The notes under the pieces were generated by a model that did not search any database, was not told the DNA's origin, and saw only the letters and a program-made list of their open reading frames with translations. A stretch of DNA of 64,000 bases from Stutzerimonas chloritidismutans AW-1 (lineage in GTDB: Bacteria > Pseudomonadota > Gammaproteobacteria > Pseudomonadales > Pseudomonadaceae): NCBI RefSeq assembly GCF_000495915.1, contig NZ_AOFQ01000026.1, positions 78,497 to 142,496 on the forward strand. The letters run 5' to 3'. Below are positions 40,818 through 50,717 of this stretch, piece after piece (positions within the stretch are counted from its first letter, which is position 1; every line of letters begins with the position of its first letter). The translations under genes were made by a program, and so were the position numbers.

Positions 40818-42290
40818 TCAGCCGAGCGGAGCGGGTTGCCCCGCCCGAGCGAGCAACGACTGGTTACGCATCAGTCCGTAGTGCAGCACGCCGCCGAACA
40901 GCGCGCCGAGCAGCCAGGCGAAGCCGGACAGGCTCTCCAGGCCCGGCACCCACACCGAGGCCACCGAAAACAGCGCGCTGACGCCGAAGGCGATCATCGC
41001 CTTGCGGTTCCAGCCGGCATTGAAGTGGTAGATCCCGCTGCGCTCGGTGGAGAACAGCTGCTGCAGGTCCAGATGCTGGCGGCGAACCAAGTAGTAGTCG
41101 GCGACGATGATGCCGTACAGCGGCGCCAGCACCGCGCCCAGCGTGTCGACGAAGGCGGCGATACCCACCTCGCTGATGAAGGCCACCCACAGCGCGCCGA
41201 TGAAGAAGGCGATGGCCGCGGTAATGAAACCGCCGGTACGCGCGCTGATCCTGGCCGGTGCCAGGTTGGCGATGTCGTAGGCCGGCGGGATGAAGTTGGC
41301 GACCAGGTTGATGCCGACCGTGGCGGCAAAGAAGGTGATGGCGGCCACCACCGTCAGGGTCACGTTGTCGATGCGCGCGACAATGTCGGTGGGGTTGGTA
41401 AGCGTTTCGCCGAACACCACCACGGTCCCGGCGGTGATCACCAGCGCGATCAGCGAGAAGATCGCCAGGCTCACCGGCAGACCGAGGAAGTTGCCGATGC
41501 GCATCTGCCGTTCGCTCTTCACGAAACGGGCGAAGTCGCCGTAGTTGATCACCACGGCGGCGAAGTAGGCGACCATGGTGCCGACCACCGCGGCGAACGC
41601 GGCGATCGGTCCGCCGGCGTGCTCTCCGCTGCCGCTGAAGATGTCGCCGAGGGCGCCGAGCAGGCTCGGGCCGGCCTGATACCAGATGGCGATCATCAGC
41701 ACGATCATCACCAGGTAGACCAGCGGGCCGGCCCAGTTGAGAAAGCGCGTTACCCAGTCGACGCCACGGACGAACAGCGCCACCTGAAACACGCAGACGA
41801 TCACGTAGGCGGCCCATTCGATGGCCGTCAGGCCGAGCAGCGTGGCGGCCTGTGGCTCGCTGCCGAGCAGTGTCCGCAGCAACAGGGCCACCGCGGTCGA
41901 GGCGAAATAGGTCTGCACGCCGTACCAGAAGATCGCGACGATGCCGCGTACCACCGCCGGGAAATTCGCGCCGCGTACCCCCATGCTCGCCCGCGCCATC
42001 ACTGGGAACGGAATGCCGTACTTCACGCTGGGCTTGCCGGTGAGCTGCACCAGGCCCATGACGATGAAACCGGCCAGCACGATGCCCGCCAGGACCGCCC
42101 AGCCATTGAGGCCGTAACTGATGAACAGCGTGGCTGCGAGGGTGTAGCCGAACAGGCTCTGGATGTCGTTTGACCACACATTGAAGATCTCGAACCAGCC
42201 CCATTTGCGCTCAGCCGGGGCAAGTGGCGCGAGATCGGCGTTGTACAGGCTGGGATCGATCTGCTTGATCTGGAAATCGTCATGGTTCAT
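40818..42290 (-). CDS. NCS1-family nucleobase:cation symporter
   Basis: 490 residues with about 12 membrane helices. Start NADLAPLAPAERKWGWFEIFNVWSNDIQSLFGYTLA is the NCS1 signature; GIPFPVMARASMGVRGANFPAVVRGIVAIFWYGVQTY follows. Members take up cytosine, uracil, allantoin or hydantoins; substrate cannot be set from the sequence. Uptake of a nitrogen-rich base would fit a urea region, but that is inference. Two copies of a TTTTTGTATRCAG box lie upstream. Confidence 0.89.
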   Translation of the reverse strand: MNHDDFQIKQIDPSLYNADLAPLAPAERKWGWFEIFNVWSNDIQSLFGYTLAATLFISYGLNGWAVLAGIVLAGFIVMGLVQLTGKPSVKYGIPFPVMARASMGVRGANFPAVVRGIVAIFWYGVQTYFASTAVALLLRTLLGSEPQAATLLGLTAIEWAAYVIVCVFQVALFVRGVDWVTRFLNWAGPLVYLVMIVLMIAIWYQAGPSLLGALGDIFSGSGEHAGGPIAAFAAVVGTMVAYFAAVVINYGDFARFVKSERQMRIGNFLGLPVSLAIFSLIALVITAGTVVVFGETLTNPTDIVARIDNVTLTVVAAITFFAATVGINLVANFIPPAYDIANLAPARISARTGGFITAAIAFFIGALWVAFISEVGIAAFVDTLGAVLAPLYGIIVADYYLVRRQHLDLQQLFSTERSGIYHFNAGWNRKAMIAFGVSALFSVASVWVPGLESLSGFAWLLGALFGGVLHYGLMRNQSLLARAGQPAPLG

Positions 42291-42318
42291 GGGAGAGCGT
42301 TCTGAGCAAGACTGTGGA

Positions 42319-42332
42319 TTTTTTGTATGCAG
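42319..42332. promoter_or_regulatory. TTTTTGTATGCAG box (candidate operator, proximal)
   Basis: About 30 bases before the NCS1 start. It differs at one position from the box at 42437. The core TGTATRCA is palindromic, the type bound by GntR-family repressors. The regulator is not known. Confidence 0.5.
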
Positions 42333-42436
42333 TTCTTGTTCCGCGTAAGGCAGAGCTCGCGAATTGACCGGCTGTGGCGCAGCGCGCTACGTCGCCAACC
42401 CCTGGATTCTAGGCGCTCGCAGACAGTTAACCTGGA

Positions 42437-42450
42437 GTTTTTGTATACAG
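42437..42450. promoter_or_regulatory. TTTTTGTATACAG box (candidate operator, distal)
   Basis: Same orientation as the box at 42319, 118 bases further from the NCS1 gene. Contains the perfect palindrome TGTATACA. Confidence 0.5.
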
Positions 42451-42561
42451 AAAGGGTGGCGATTTTAGGCGGGTCGAGTGCAAAGCCCTGTCTGCGGGTG
42501 CGCCGCTCGAGAGCCTGAGCTGCGTGCAGTGCACCAGCAGGGTGCTTTCCGATGGCACATA

Positions 42562-42592
42562 AAAAAGCCAGGCCTGCGTGGGGCCTGGCTTT
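42562..42592 (-). terminator. Terminator after the curlin-like gene
   Basis: 10-bp stem AAGCCAGGCC / GGCCTGGCTT (42565-42574 and 42582-42591) with a 7-nt loop and, in the - direction, T6. It lies 27 bases after the stop of the curlin-like gene. Confidence 0.88.
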
Positions 42593-42618
42593 CCGACCGA
42601 ATCGGCCGATGGACGCGA

Positions 42619-43347
42619 TTACTGCTGGGTAACGATCGCGGTGTTGCTGCTGCCGGTCTGGCTGACGCTGGCGTAGTCGGCAAAGCCTGCCTGGGTCACG
42701 GTCGCGAAGTTGTCGGCGCCGGTCTGCAGCAGCACGGCCTGGCTGGAATCGCCGAACTGATCGACCAGCGCGAGGTTGCCGTCGCCCTGCTGCTCCAGGT
42801 CGACGGAGTTGCCGATTCCGGCCTGATCGATATCGGCCACGTTCATGTTGCCGGTCTGGATGAGATCGACGATGCCTTCCTGGCCGCTCTGGGAGATCAG
42901 CGCTTCGTTGCCCTCCCCGAACTGATCGACAATGGTGCTGTTGTACGCGCCGTCCTGGATCAGCACCACATCGTTGCTCACGCCGTCCTGGGTCACGTCG
43001 GCGCTGTTGGCAAAGCCGGCCTGCTCGACGATCGTGCTGTTGTCCCGGTCGTACTGACTGATGAACACCTCGCCCTCGACGCCGGTTTGAATGACATCGG
43101 CCTGGTGCAAGGCACCCTGCTGAGTCACCTCGGAAAAGTTGTCCTGGCCGAGCTGGGTGGTCGTGGCGCTGTTCTGCTGCGAAGCGCCGGTCTGATAAAT
43201 GTACGAAGCCTGGCCGACGCCTTCCTGGTAGACATCGGCGATCTGGTCAACACCGTTTTGTTCGATAACCGCTTCACTGCTGGCCGCAATAGCCTGGGTG
43301 GCAGAGACGGCGAGGACAGCAGCGAAAAGCGCGTTGGTTTTGAACAT
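42619..43347 (-). CDS. Curlin-like repeat protein, predicted secreted amyloid
   Basis: 242 residues. A Sec signal peptide (FKTNALFAAVLAVSATQAIA) precedes about 20 tandem units of ~11 residues, each with a core like (A/S)xVxQxGxxN, for example STIVEQAGFAN, VADIDQAGIGN, SVDLEQQGDGN and FATVTQAGFAD. Two units make the 22-residue strand-loop-strand of CsgA/CsgB curlin, giving about ten rungs of a beta-solenoid. The protein is acidic, Gln/Asn/Gly-rich and has no Cys. No csgE, csgF, csgG or csgC gene is near. Function as a fibre subunit is inferred from the repeat only. Confidence 0.85.
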   Translation of the reverse strand: MFKTNALFAAVLAVSATQAIAASSEAVIEQNGVDQIADVYQEGVGQASYIYQTGASQQNSATTTQLGQDNFSEVTQQGALHQADVIQTGVEGEVFISQYDRDNSTIVEQAGFANSADVTQDGVSNDVVLIQDGAYNSTIVDQFGEGNEALISQSGQEGIVDLIQTGNMNVADIDQAGIGNSVDLEQQGDGNLALVDQFGDSSQAVLLQTGADNFATVTQAGFADYASVSQTGSSNTAIVTQQ

Positions 43348-43707
43348 CGATTGTTTCTCCGTAGGATTCAGTCAATCGCGCCGCTGGTTTTTCAGCTGAC
43401 GCGGTTACCCGAAAACGCCCGCTTTCCCCTCGAACGCGACACCGGCAATGCCTCCCGCCAGCCACGGTAGCCGGTGGTCGCTGCGCATCCATGCATCCCT
43501 GGGTAGAGCGTTGCGCTTGGGTTGTCAGACGGTAATTCCATGCCCGACTTTCCCAATCCATCGAACGGTTGATTCACTCGCGAACCGACGAAGTGCAGCG
43601 CGAGCATCGACCTTGCAACGATGGTCAAAACGCGCGCTGGCTGGAAGGCAATTGGCCCTCCGTCCCGGCGCGCTGCCGATCAGAACAGGTCGATCAGAAC
43701 CGGTCGA
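43348..43707. other. Intergenic region upstream of the curlin-like gene, no gene seen
   Basis: About 360 bases between ureC and the curlin-like gene, both on the - strand. Open frames are short and lack family features. A GGAG ribosome site lies about 11 bases before the curlin-like ATG. The 14-base tandem repeat at the ureC end lies at its right edge. No clear promoter hexamers were identified. Confidence 0.6.

Positions 43708-43714
<7 letters not shown>
43678..43714. repeat. 14-base tandem repeat at the ureC 3' end
   Basis: GATCAGAACAGGTC, GATCAGAACCGGTC and a partial GATCAGAAC: 2.6 copies with a 14-base period running over the ureC stop codon. Confidence 0.75.
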
Positions 43715-45408
<1,694 letters not shown>

Positions 45409-45441
45409 CGGGGCTCCTTGGTCGGTCCCTGTATTGGCTCT

Positions 45442-45553
45442 GCCCTCAACCCAACCCTCTCCTGGAGGGAGAGGGGGCTGATCGGCGTTGGTCCATTCCG
45501 TCGCGGTGGCTGCTTTTCTCCCTCTCCCTTTGGGAGAGGGCTGGGGTGAGGGG
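45442..45553. repeat. Inverted pair of CCCTCTCC...GGAGAGGG repeats between ureC and ureB
   Basis: Left unit 45442-45476 and right unit 45520-45553 are near-identical in opposite orientation (GCCCTCAACCCAACCCTCTCC versus the complement GCCCCTCACCCCAGCCCTCTCC). Each is itself a short hairpin. Together they could fold the spacer into a long stem. The gap contains no gene. Confidence 0.75.
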
Positions 45554-45556
45554 CTT

Positions 45557-45862
45557 TTAAAGCGCGCCCATCACTCGCCCGGCGAAACCGAACACCCGGC
45601 GATCGCCGGCCAGCTCGACCAGTTCCACCTCGCGGCTCTGTCCCGGCTCGAAGCGCACCGCGGTGCCGGCCGGGATGTTCAGACGCATGCCGCGCGTGGC
45701 GGCGCGGTCGAAGGTGAGCGCATCGTTGGTTTCGAAGAAGTGGTAGTGCGAACCGACCTGGATCGGCCGGTCGCCGCTGTTGGCCACGCAGAGGGTCAGG
45801 GTGCGGCGGCCGGCGTTGAGCTCGATGTCGCCGTCCTGGATCTGGTATTCGCCGGGAATCAT
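45557..45862 (-). CDS. ureB: Urease subunit beta
   Basis: 101 residues, normal length. Starts [40 protein letters not shown] and [27 protein letters not shown] are the family blocks. Structural subunit of the UreABC trimer-of-trimers. Its ATG overlaps the stop of the upstream GNAT gene (ATGA), so it is translationally coupled to it. Confidence 0.96.
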   Translation of the reverse strand: MIPGEYQIQDGDIELNAGRRTLTLCVANSGDRPIQVGSHYHFFETNDALTFDRAATRGMRLNIPAGTAVRFEPGQSREVELVELAGDRRVFGFAGRVMGAL

Positions 45863-46413
45863 GGTTGGGACGTCCTGTTCAGGGTCAGTTGCATCATGGT
45901 CAGGTCCAGCCAGCGGCCGAACTTGCAGCCGACCTGGCGCATCTGGCCGACGTGGATGAAGCCGAGCTGCTGGTGCATATGCACCGAGGCGCGGTTCTCG
46001 CTTTCGATAAAGGCGACCATCACGTGCTTTTCCAGCTGCCGGGCGCGCTCGATCAGCGCCTTCATCAGGCTGCGGCCGATGCCGCTGCCGCGGTGGTCTG
46101 GGCTCACGTACACCGAGTTCTCCACGGTGTGGCGAAAGCCGTCATGCGGGCGCCAGGGGCCGAACGAGGCGTAGCCGGCCACCTGGCCCCCCTCGTCGAT
46201 GGCCACCAGCACCGGGTAACCCTGATCGTGTCGCTCGGCCAGCCAGGCGCGGCGGTTGTCGAGGTCGACGATCCGGTCGTTCCAGATTGCCGTGCTGTTC
46301 TCAACCGCGTCGTTGTAGATCCGCAGGATGCCTGCGAGGTCGGTGTCCAGGGCGTCGCGTATCTGCACGTTGAGTTCCTTCAAAAACGGTTCAAGGTCGT
46401 TCGCAGTAGACAT
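45859..46413 (-). CDS. GNAT acetyltransferase (phosphinothricin/methionine sulfone type) inside the urease operon
   Basis: 184 residues from ATG 46413. GNAT domain with [54 protein letters not shown] (acetyl-CoA site) and [39 protein letters not shown]. The N-terminal and C-terminal blocks match the Pat/Pita group that acetylates methionine sulfone and sulfoximine. Between ureA and ureB, with a 4-base overlap into ureB. P. aeruginosa has the same arrangement, so the position is old. Confidence 0.9.
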   Translation of the reverse strand: MSTANDLEPFLKELNVQIRDALDTDLAGILRIYNDAVENSTAIWNDRIVDLDNRRAWLAERHDQGYPVLVAIDEGGQVAGYASFGPWRPHDGFRHTVENSVYVSPDHRGSGIGRSLMKALIERARQLEKHVMVAFIESENRASVHMHQQLGFIHVGQMRQVGCKFGRWLDLTMMQLTLNRTSQP

Positions 46414-46424
46414 TGACCCGCGTT

Positions 46425-46727
46425 TCAGGGAATAGGTTGATGCACGGTGACCAGCTTGGTGCCATCCGGGAAGGTGGCCTCGACCTGGATCTCCGGGATC
46501 ATCTCCGGCACGCCTTCCATCACCTGCTCGCGGCTGAGCAGGGTGGTGCCGAAGTGCATCAACTCGGCGACCGTTCGGCCGTCGCGCGCACCTTCGAGCA
46601 GTGCCGCGGAAATGTAGGCCATGGCTTCCGGGTAGTTGAGCTGCAACCCGCGCGCCAGACGGCGTTCGGCCACCAGGCCGGCGGTGAAGATCAGCAGCTT
46701 GTCCTTCTCTCTTGGTGACAGATCCAT
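46425..46727 (-). CDS. ureA: Urease subunit gamma
   Basis: 100 residues from ATG 46727 (the frame is open upstream). Starts [52 protein letters not shown] and [16 protein letters not shown] are the standard UreA motifs. Structural subunit. Eleven bases separate it from the GNAT gene downstream. Confidence 0.96.
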   Translation of the reverse strand: MDLSPREKDKLLIFTAGLVAERRLARGLQLNYPEAMAYISAALLEGARDGRTVAELMHFGTTLLSREQVMEGVPEMIPEIQVEATFPDGTKLVTVHQPIP

Positions 46728-46740
46728 AACAGCTCCAGTC

Positions 46741-46772
46741 GTAGGGTGGACGTCGCTTTTCGCATCCACCGG
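46741..46772. repeat. GTAGGGTGG palindromic repeat, copy 3
   Basis: GTAGGGTGGACGTCGC ... GCATCCACCGG just upstream of ureA; inverted arms GGTGGA / TCCACC. Confidence 0.7.
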
Positions 46773-46824
46773 CTCGTGGTCGAGACCACGCAGCGATCAT
46801 CGGGCGGCACTTGGCAAGCGCCGG

Positions 46825-46859
46825 CGTAGGGTGGGCAACAGCGCAGCCTTGCCCACCGG
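46825..46859. repeat. GTAGGGTGG palindromic repeat, copy 4
   Basis: CGTAGGGTGGGCAA ... TTGCCCACCGG, arms GGTGGGCAA / TTGCCCACC perfect over 9 bp; 4 bases before the ureD stop. Confidence 0.8.
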
Positions 46860-46863
46860 TCAT

Positions 46864-47697
46864 TCAGGTACTCCAGATTCGTGGCGGTACCGCCTCGCGG
46901 CCCAGCAGTTCAGGGCGTAACAGCCGCCACAAATCGATCAGCCAGGCGCGCGCATGCAGCGCTTCGTCCGCGAGACAGCGCGCGACCACCAAGCCGGGCA
47001 GCTGGGTCAGGTCGCCACGCACGCGGCTGGGCAATTCACGGCAGCGCTCCATCAGCTCCGCGTCGATTTCGCCGCTGACGATCAGGGTCGCAAACACCGA
47101 GTGCCCGTCGAGGCCGATCGGTGAATCCAGCAGGCCGTCGCCGCCGGCGATGCGCTGGCGTTCGTGCCAGATGAGCTGGCCATCGCGGCGGATATCCAGG
47201 CGCGCCTGGAAATGCCCGGCGTCGAAGCGCTCGCCTGCTGCCGGCCGGCCGAGCGCAACCATGTCCCAGTAGAACAGCCGCGCGTCGCCTTCCAGCTCGA
47301 TGACCGTGCTCAGCTCGGCCTGCGCCGCGGAGTAGACGATGGTCTCCTGCGGTAGCCATTCCAGCGTGGCGCCGGCTTCGACGCGCAGGCGCAGGTCCTG
47401 AAACGCCGGGCCGACTGCGCGATACCACTTGGCCGCACCGGGGCTGGTCAGCTGCGCCCAGGCACCGGCGGCAACCGAGGCGCTGATATCCAGCCGATCC
47501 CCGCCGGCAATGCCACCCGGCGGGTGCACGATGATGTGCTGACATACGTCCGGCCCCTCGGGGTAGAGATGCTTCTGCACCCGCAGCGGCCCGTTGTGGC
47601 GACGCAGCACCGGCCGCGTGGCGCCGGCGCACAGCGCATAACCGAGCTCGAGCTCGGCATGCCAGTGGGGGGTGAACAGCGGTGCAGGGGCGTTCAT
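46864..47697 (-). CDS. ureD: Urease accessory protein UreD (UreH)
   Basis: 277 residues. Starts [43 protein letters not shown] and [13 protein letters not shown] are the family blocks. Scaffold that binds the urease apoenzyme and UreF/UreG for nickel loading. First gene of ureD-A-GNAT-B-C, with a sigma-54-type promoter 26-50 bases upstream. Confidence 0.95.
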   Translation of the reverse strand: MNAPAPLFTPHWHAELELGYALCAGATRPVLRRHNGPLRVQKHLYPEGPDVCQHIIVHPPGGIAGGDRLDISASVAAGAWAQLTSPGAAKWYRAVGPAFQDLRLRVEAGATLEWLPQETIVYSAAQAELSTVIELEGDARLFYWDMVALGRPAAGERFDAGHFQARLDIRRDGQLIWHERQRIAGGDGLLDSPIGLDGHSVFATLIVSGEIDAELMERCRELPSRVRGDLTQLPGLVVARCLADEALHARAWLIDLWRLLRPELLGREAVPPRIWST

Positions 47698-47733
47698 GGG
47701 CGCAGGCTTTTCGATCTGTCGTCAAGAAAGCAG

Positions 47734-47749
47734 AGCAATCGCCATGCCT
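47734..47749 (-). promoter_or_regulatory. Sigma-54-type promoter of the ureD operon
   Basis: On the - strand AGGCATGGCGATTGCT: GG at -24, GC at -12 with exact 10-base spacing, and TTGCT fits the -12 element. It lies 37 bases before the ureD ATG. Sigma-54 with NtrC is the known control of urease in many pseudomonads; here it is inferred from the match. Confidence 0.6.
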
Positions 47750-47914
47750 GTTGTGCGCTGCCCTGGTGCGTCGTCCTGTGGCGCGGCCGATAGCTCGGTG
47801 CTGCAGGGCTTTCCGCCGCGAGTTGGCGTCCTGATCAGGCGTCTCTGCTGATGCTCCTGTGCTTCGGGCTGGTGCGTTGAGCTTTTTATGCGCCGTTGTG
47901 GTGCATTCTTCCGA

Positions 47915-48613
47915 TCAGATCGCGACCAGCCCGCGTATGCCTTCGGCCTCCATCGTCTCGCCTCGCCCCTGCTGAATGATCTCGCCGCGGCTCATCACCA
48001 GGTACTGGTCGGCCAGTTCGGCGGCGAAGTCGTAGAACTGTTCCACCAGGAGGATCGCCATGTCGCCGCGGGCGGCGAGCTTCTTGATCACGACGCCGAT
48101 TTCCTTGATCACCGAGGGCTGGATGCCTTCGGTGGGTTCGTCGAGGATCAGCAGGCGCGGCTTGCTAGCCAGCGCGCGGCCGATGGCGAGCTGCTGTTGC
48201 TGGCCGCCGGAGAGGTCGCCGCCGCGGCGGTGCTTCATTTCCTTGAGCACCGGGAACAGCTCGTAGATGAACTCGGGTACTTCCCTGGCTTCCCTGGCGC
48301 TGAAGCGGGACAGGCCCATCAGCAGGTTTTCCTCGACGGTCAGGCGGCCGAAGATCTCGCGCCCCTGCGGCACGTAGGCGATGCCGGCGTGCACGCGCTG
48401 GTGCGGCTTGAAGCCGGTGATCGGCTTGCCCTCCCAGTTCACCGCGCCTTCCTTGGCCGGGATCAGGCCCATCAGGCACTTGAGCAGGGTGGTCTTGCCG
48501 ACGCCGTTGCGTCCGAGCAGGCAGGTGACTTCGCCGACCTTCGCCTCGAACGACAGGCCGCGCAGGATATGGCTGCCGCCGTAGTACTGGTGCAGTTGCT
48601 GGACTTGCAGCAT
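47915..48613 (-). CDS. urtE: Urea ABC transporter ATP-binding protein UrtE
   Basis: 232 residues from ATG 48613; AGGAG 7-8 bases upstream decides this start over a GTG 15 bases earlier. Walker A GRNGVGKTTLLK, ABC signature LSGGQQQQLAIGRAL, Walker B LLILDEPTEGIQP. LivF-type ATPase that drives urea uptake with UrtD. The start MLQVQQLHQYYGGSHILRG is the UrtE pattern. Confidence 0.95.
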   Translation of the reverse strand: MLQVQQLHQYYGGSHILRGLSFEAKVGEVTCLLGRNGVGKTTLLKCLMGLIPAKEGAVNWEGKPITGFKPHQRVHAGIAYVPQGREIFGRLTVEENLLMGLSRFSAREAREVPEFIYELFPVLKEMKHRRGGDLSGGQQQQLAIGRALASKPRLLILDEPTEGIQPSVIKEIGVVIKKLAARGDMAILLVEQFYDFAAELADQYLVMSRGEIIQQGRGETMEAEGIRGLVAI

Positions 48614-48630
48614 GTGCGACTCCTTCACTT

Positions 48631-48663
48631 GGTGGATAAGCCTCTGGCGTTATCCACCCTACG
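48631..48663. repeat. GTAGGGTGG palindromic repeat, copy 5 (reverse)
   Basis: GGTGGATAAGC ... GTTATCCACCCTACG between urtD and urtE. Confidence 0.7.
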
Positions 48664-48702
48664 ATTAGGTTTGCGTTGATGCGGGCATGGGCGTTCGGCG
48701 GG

Positions 48703-48734
48703 CGTAGGGTGGATGACGCTTCACCCATCCACCG
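48703..48734. repeat. GTAGGGTGG palindromic repeat, copy 6
   Basis: CGTAGGGTGGATGACGC ... CATCCACCG between urtD and urtE, inverted relative to copy 5, about 40 bases away. Confidence 0.7.
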
Positions 48735-48789
48735 TGGAATGGCATTGATGGATCAAGCCGGCCTCAGTCCCACTGCGAGCCGAGCCGCT

Positions 48790-49640
<851 letters not shown>

Positions 49641-49644
<4 letters not shown>

Positions 49645-50717
49645 TCGCCCCTCCGCTTGATAAGGCCGATGACGCCCTTGGGCAGGTACAGGGTGACGAT
49701 GATGAACAGCGCGCCGAGGGCGAACAGCCAATACTCGGGAAAGGCCACGGTGAACCAGCTCTTCATACCATTGACGATGCCGGCGCCAAGCAACGGGCCG
49801 ATGAGCGTGCCACGTCCGCCGAGGGCGACCCAGACGGCGGCCTCGATGGATTGCGTCGGCGCCATCTCGCTGGGGTTGATGATGCCGACCTGCGGCACAT
49901 AGAGCGCACCGGCGAGGCCGCAGAGCACGGCGGACAGCGTCCAGATGAACAGCTTGTAGCCGCGCGGATCGTAGCCGCAGAACATCAGCCGGTTCTCCGC
50001 ATCGCGCAGTGCGGTGAGCACCCGGCCGAACTTGCTGCGCGCCAGACGCCAACCGAGATAGAGGCTGCCGACGAGCAGCGCGACCGTGGCGAAGAACAGC
50101 GTGGCGCGGGTCGCCGGCGCCGAAATTGAGAAGCCGAGAATGGTCTTGAAGTCGGTGAAGCCATTGTTGCCGCCGAAGCCGGTTTCGTTGCGGAAGAACA
50201 GCAGCATGCCGGCGAAGGTCAGCGCCTGGGTCATGATCGAGAAGTACACGCCCTTGATCCGCGAGCGGAAGGCGAAGAAGCCGAAGACGAAGGCCAGCAC
50301 GCCGGGCACCAGCACCACCAGGCACATGGCCCAGAGGAAGCTCGACGTGCCGTACCAGTACCAGGGCAGTTCATTCCAGGCGAGAAAGCTCATGAACGCC
50401 GGCAGGCCGTCACCGGCGCTCTGGCGCATCAGGTACATGCCCATGGCGTAACCGCCAAGGGCGAAGAACAGGCCGTGGCCGAGGGACAAGAGCCCCGCGT
50501 AGCCCCAGACCAGATCCAGCGCCAGGGCGACGATGGCGTAGCAGAGGATCTTGCCCACCAGGGTCAGGGTGTAGGCCGAGACGTGCAGGGCATGCTCGGC
50601 CGGCAGCAGGTGCAGCAGCGGCATGGCCAGCAACACGACCAAAGCGATACCGAGGGCGACGGCGGTGAGTTTCGGCCCGGCTTTCTGTGCGGCGGTGAGG
50701 GTGAGTGGCTGGTTCAA
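49641..50717 (-). CDS. urtC: Urea ABC transporter permease UrtC
   Basis: 358 residues from a TTG at 50717 that overlaps the urtB stop (TTGA). LivM-type permease with about ten helices; DLVWGYAGLLSLGHGLFFALGGYAMGMYLM, FRSRIKGVYFSIMTQALTFAGMLLFFRN and AVWVALGGRGTLIGPLLGAGIVNGMKSW are the UrtC blocks. With UrtB it forms the inner-membrane pore. Confidence 0.94.

Larger units (their letters stand above)
42291..42618. other. Intergenic region upstream of the NCS1 gene, no gene seen
   Basis: About 330 bases. Contains the two TTTTTGTATRCAG boxes, the terminator of the curlin-like gene at its far end, and the promoter of the NCS1 gene. No coding frame is convincing. Confidence 0.6.

Noticed and set aside
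42619..43347. Periodic DNA in the curlin-like gene as a possible CRISPR or satellite array
   Set aside because: The repeats are degenerate at DNA level and only regular as protein; there are no equal spacers, and no cas genes are near.
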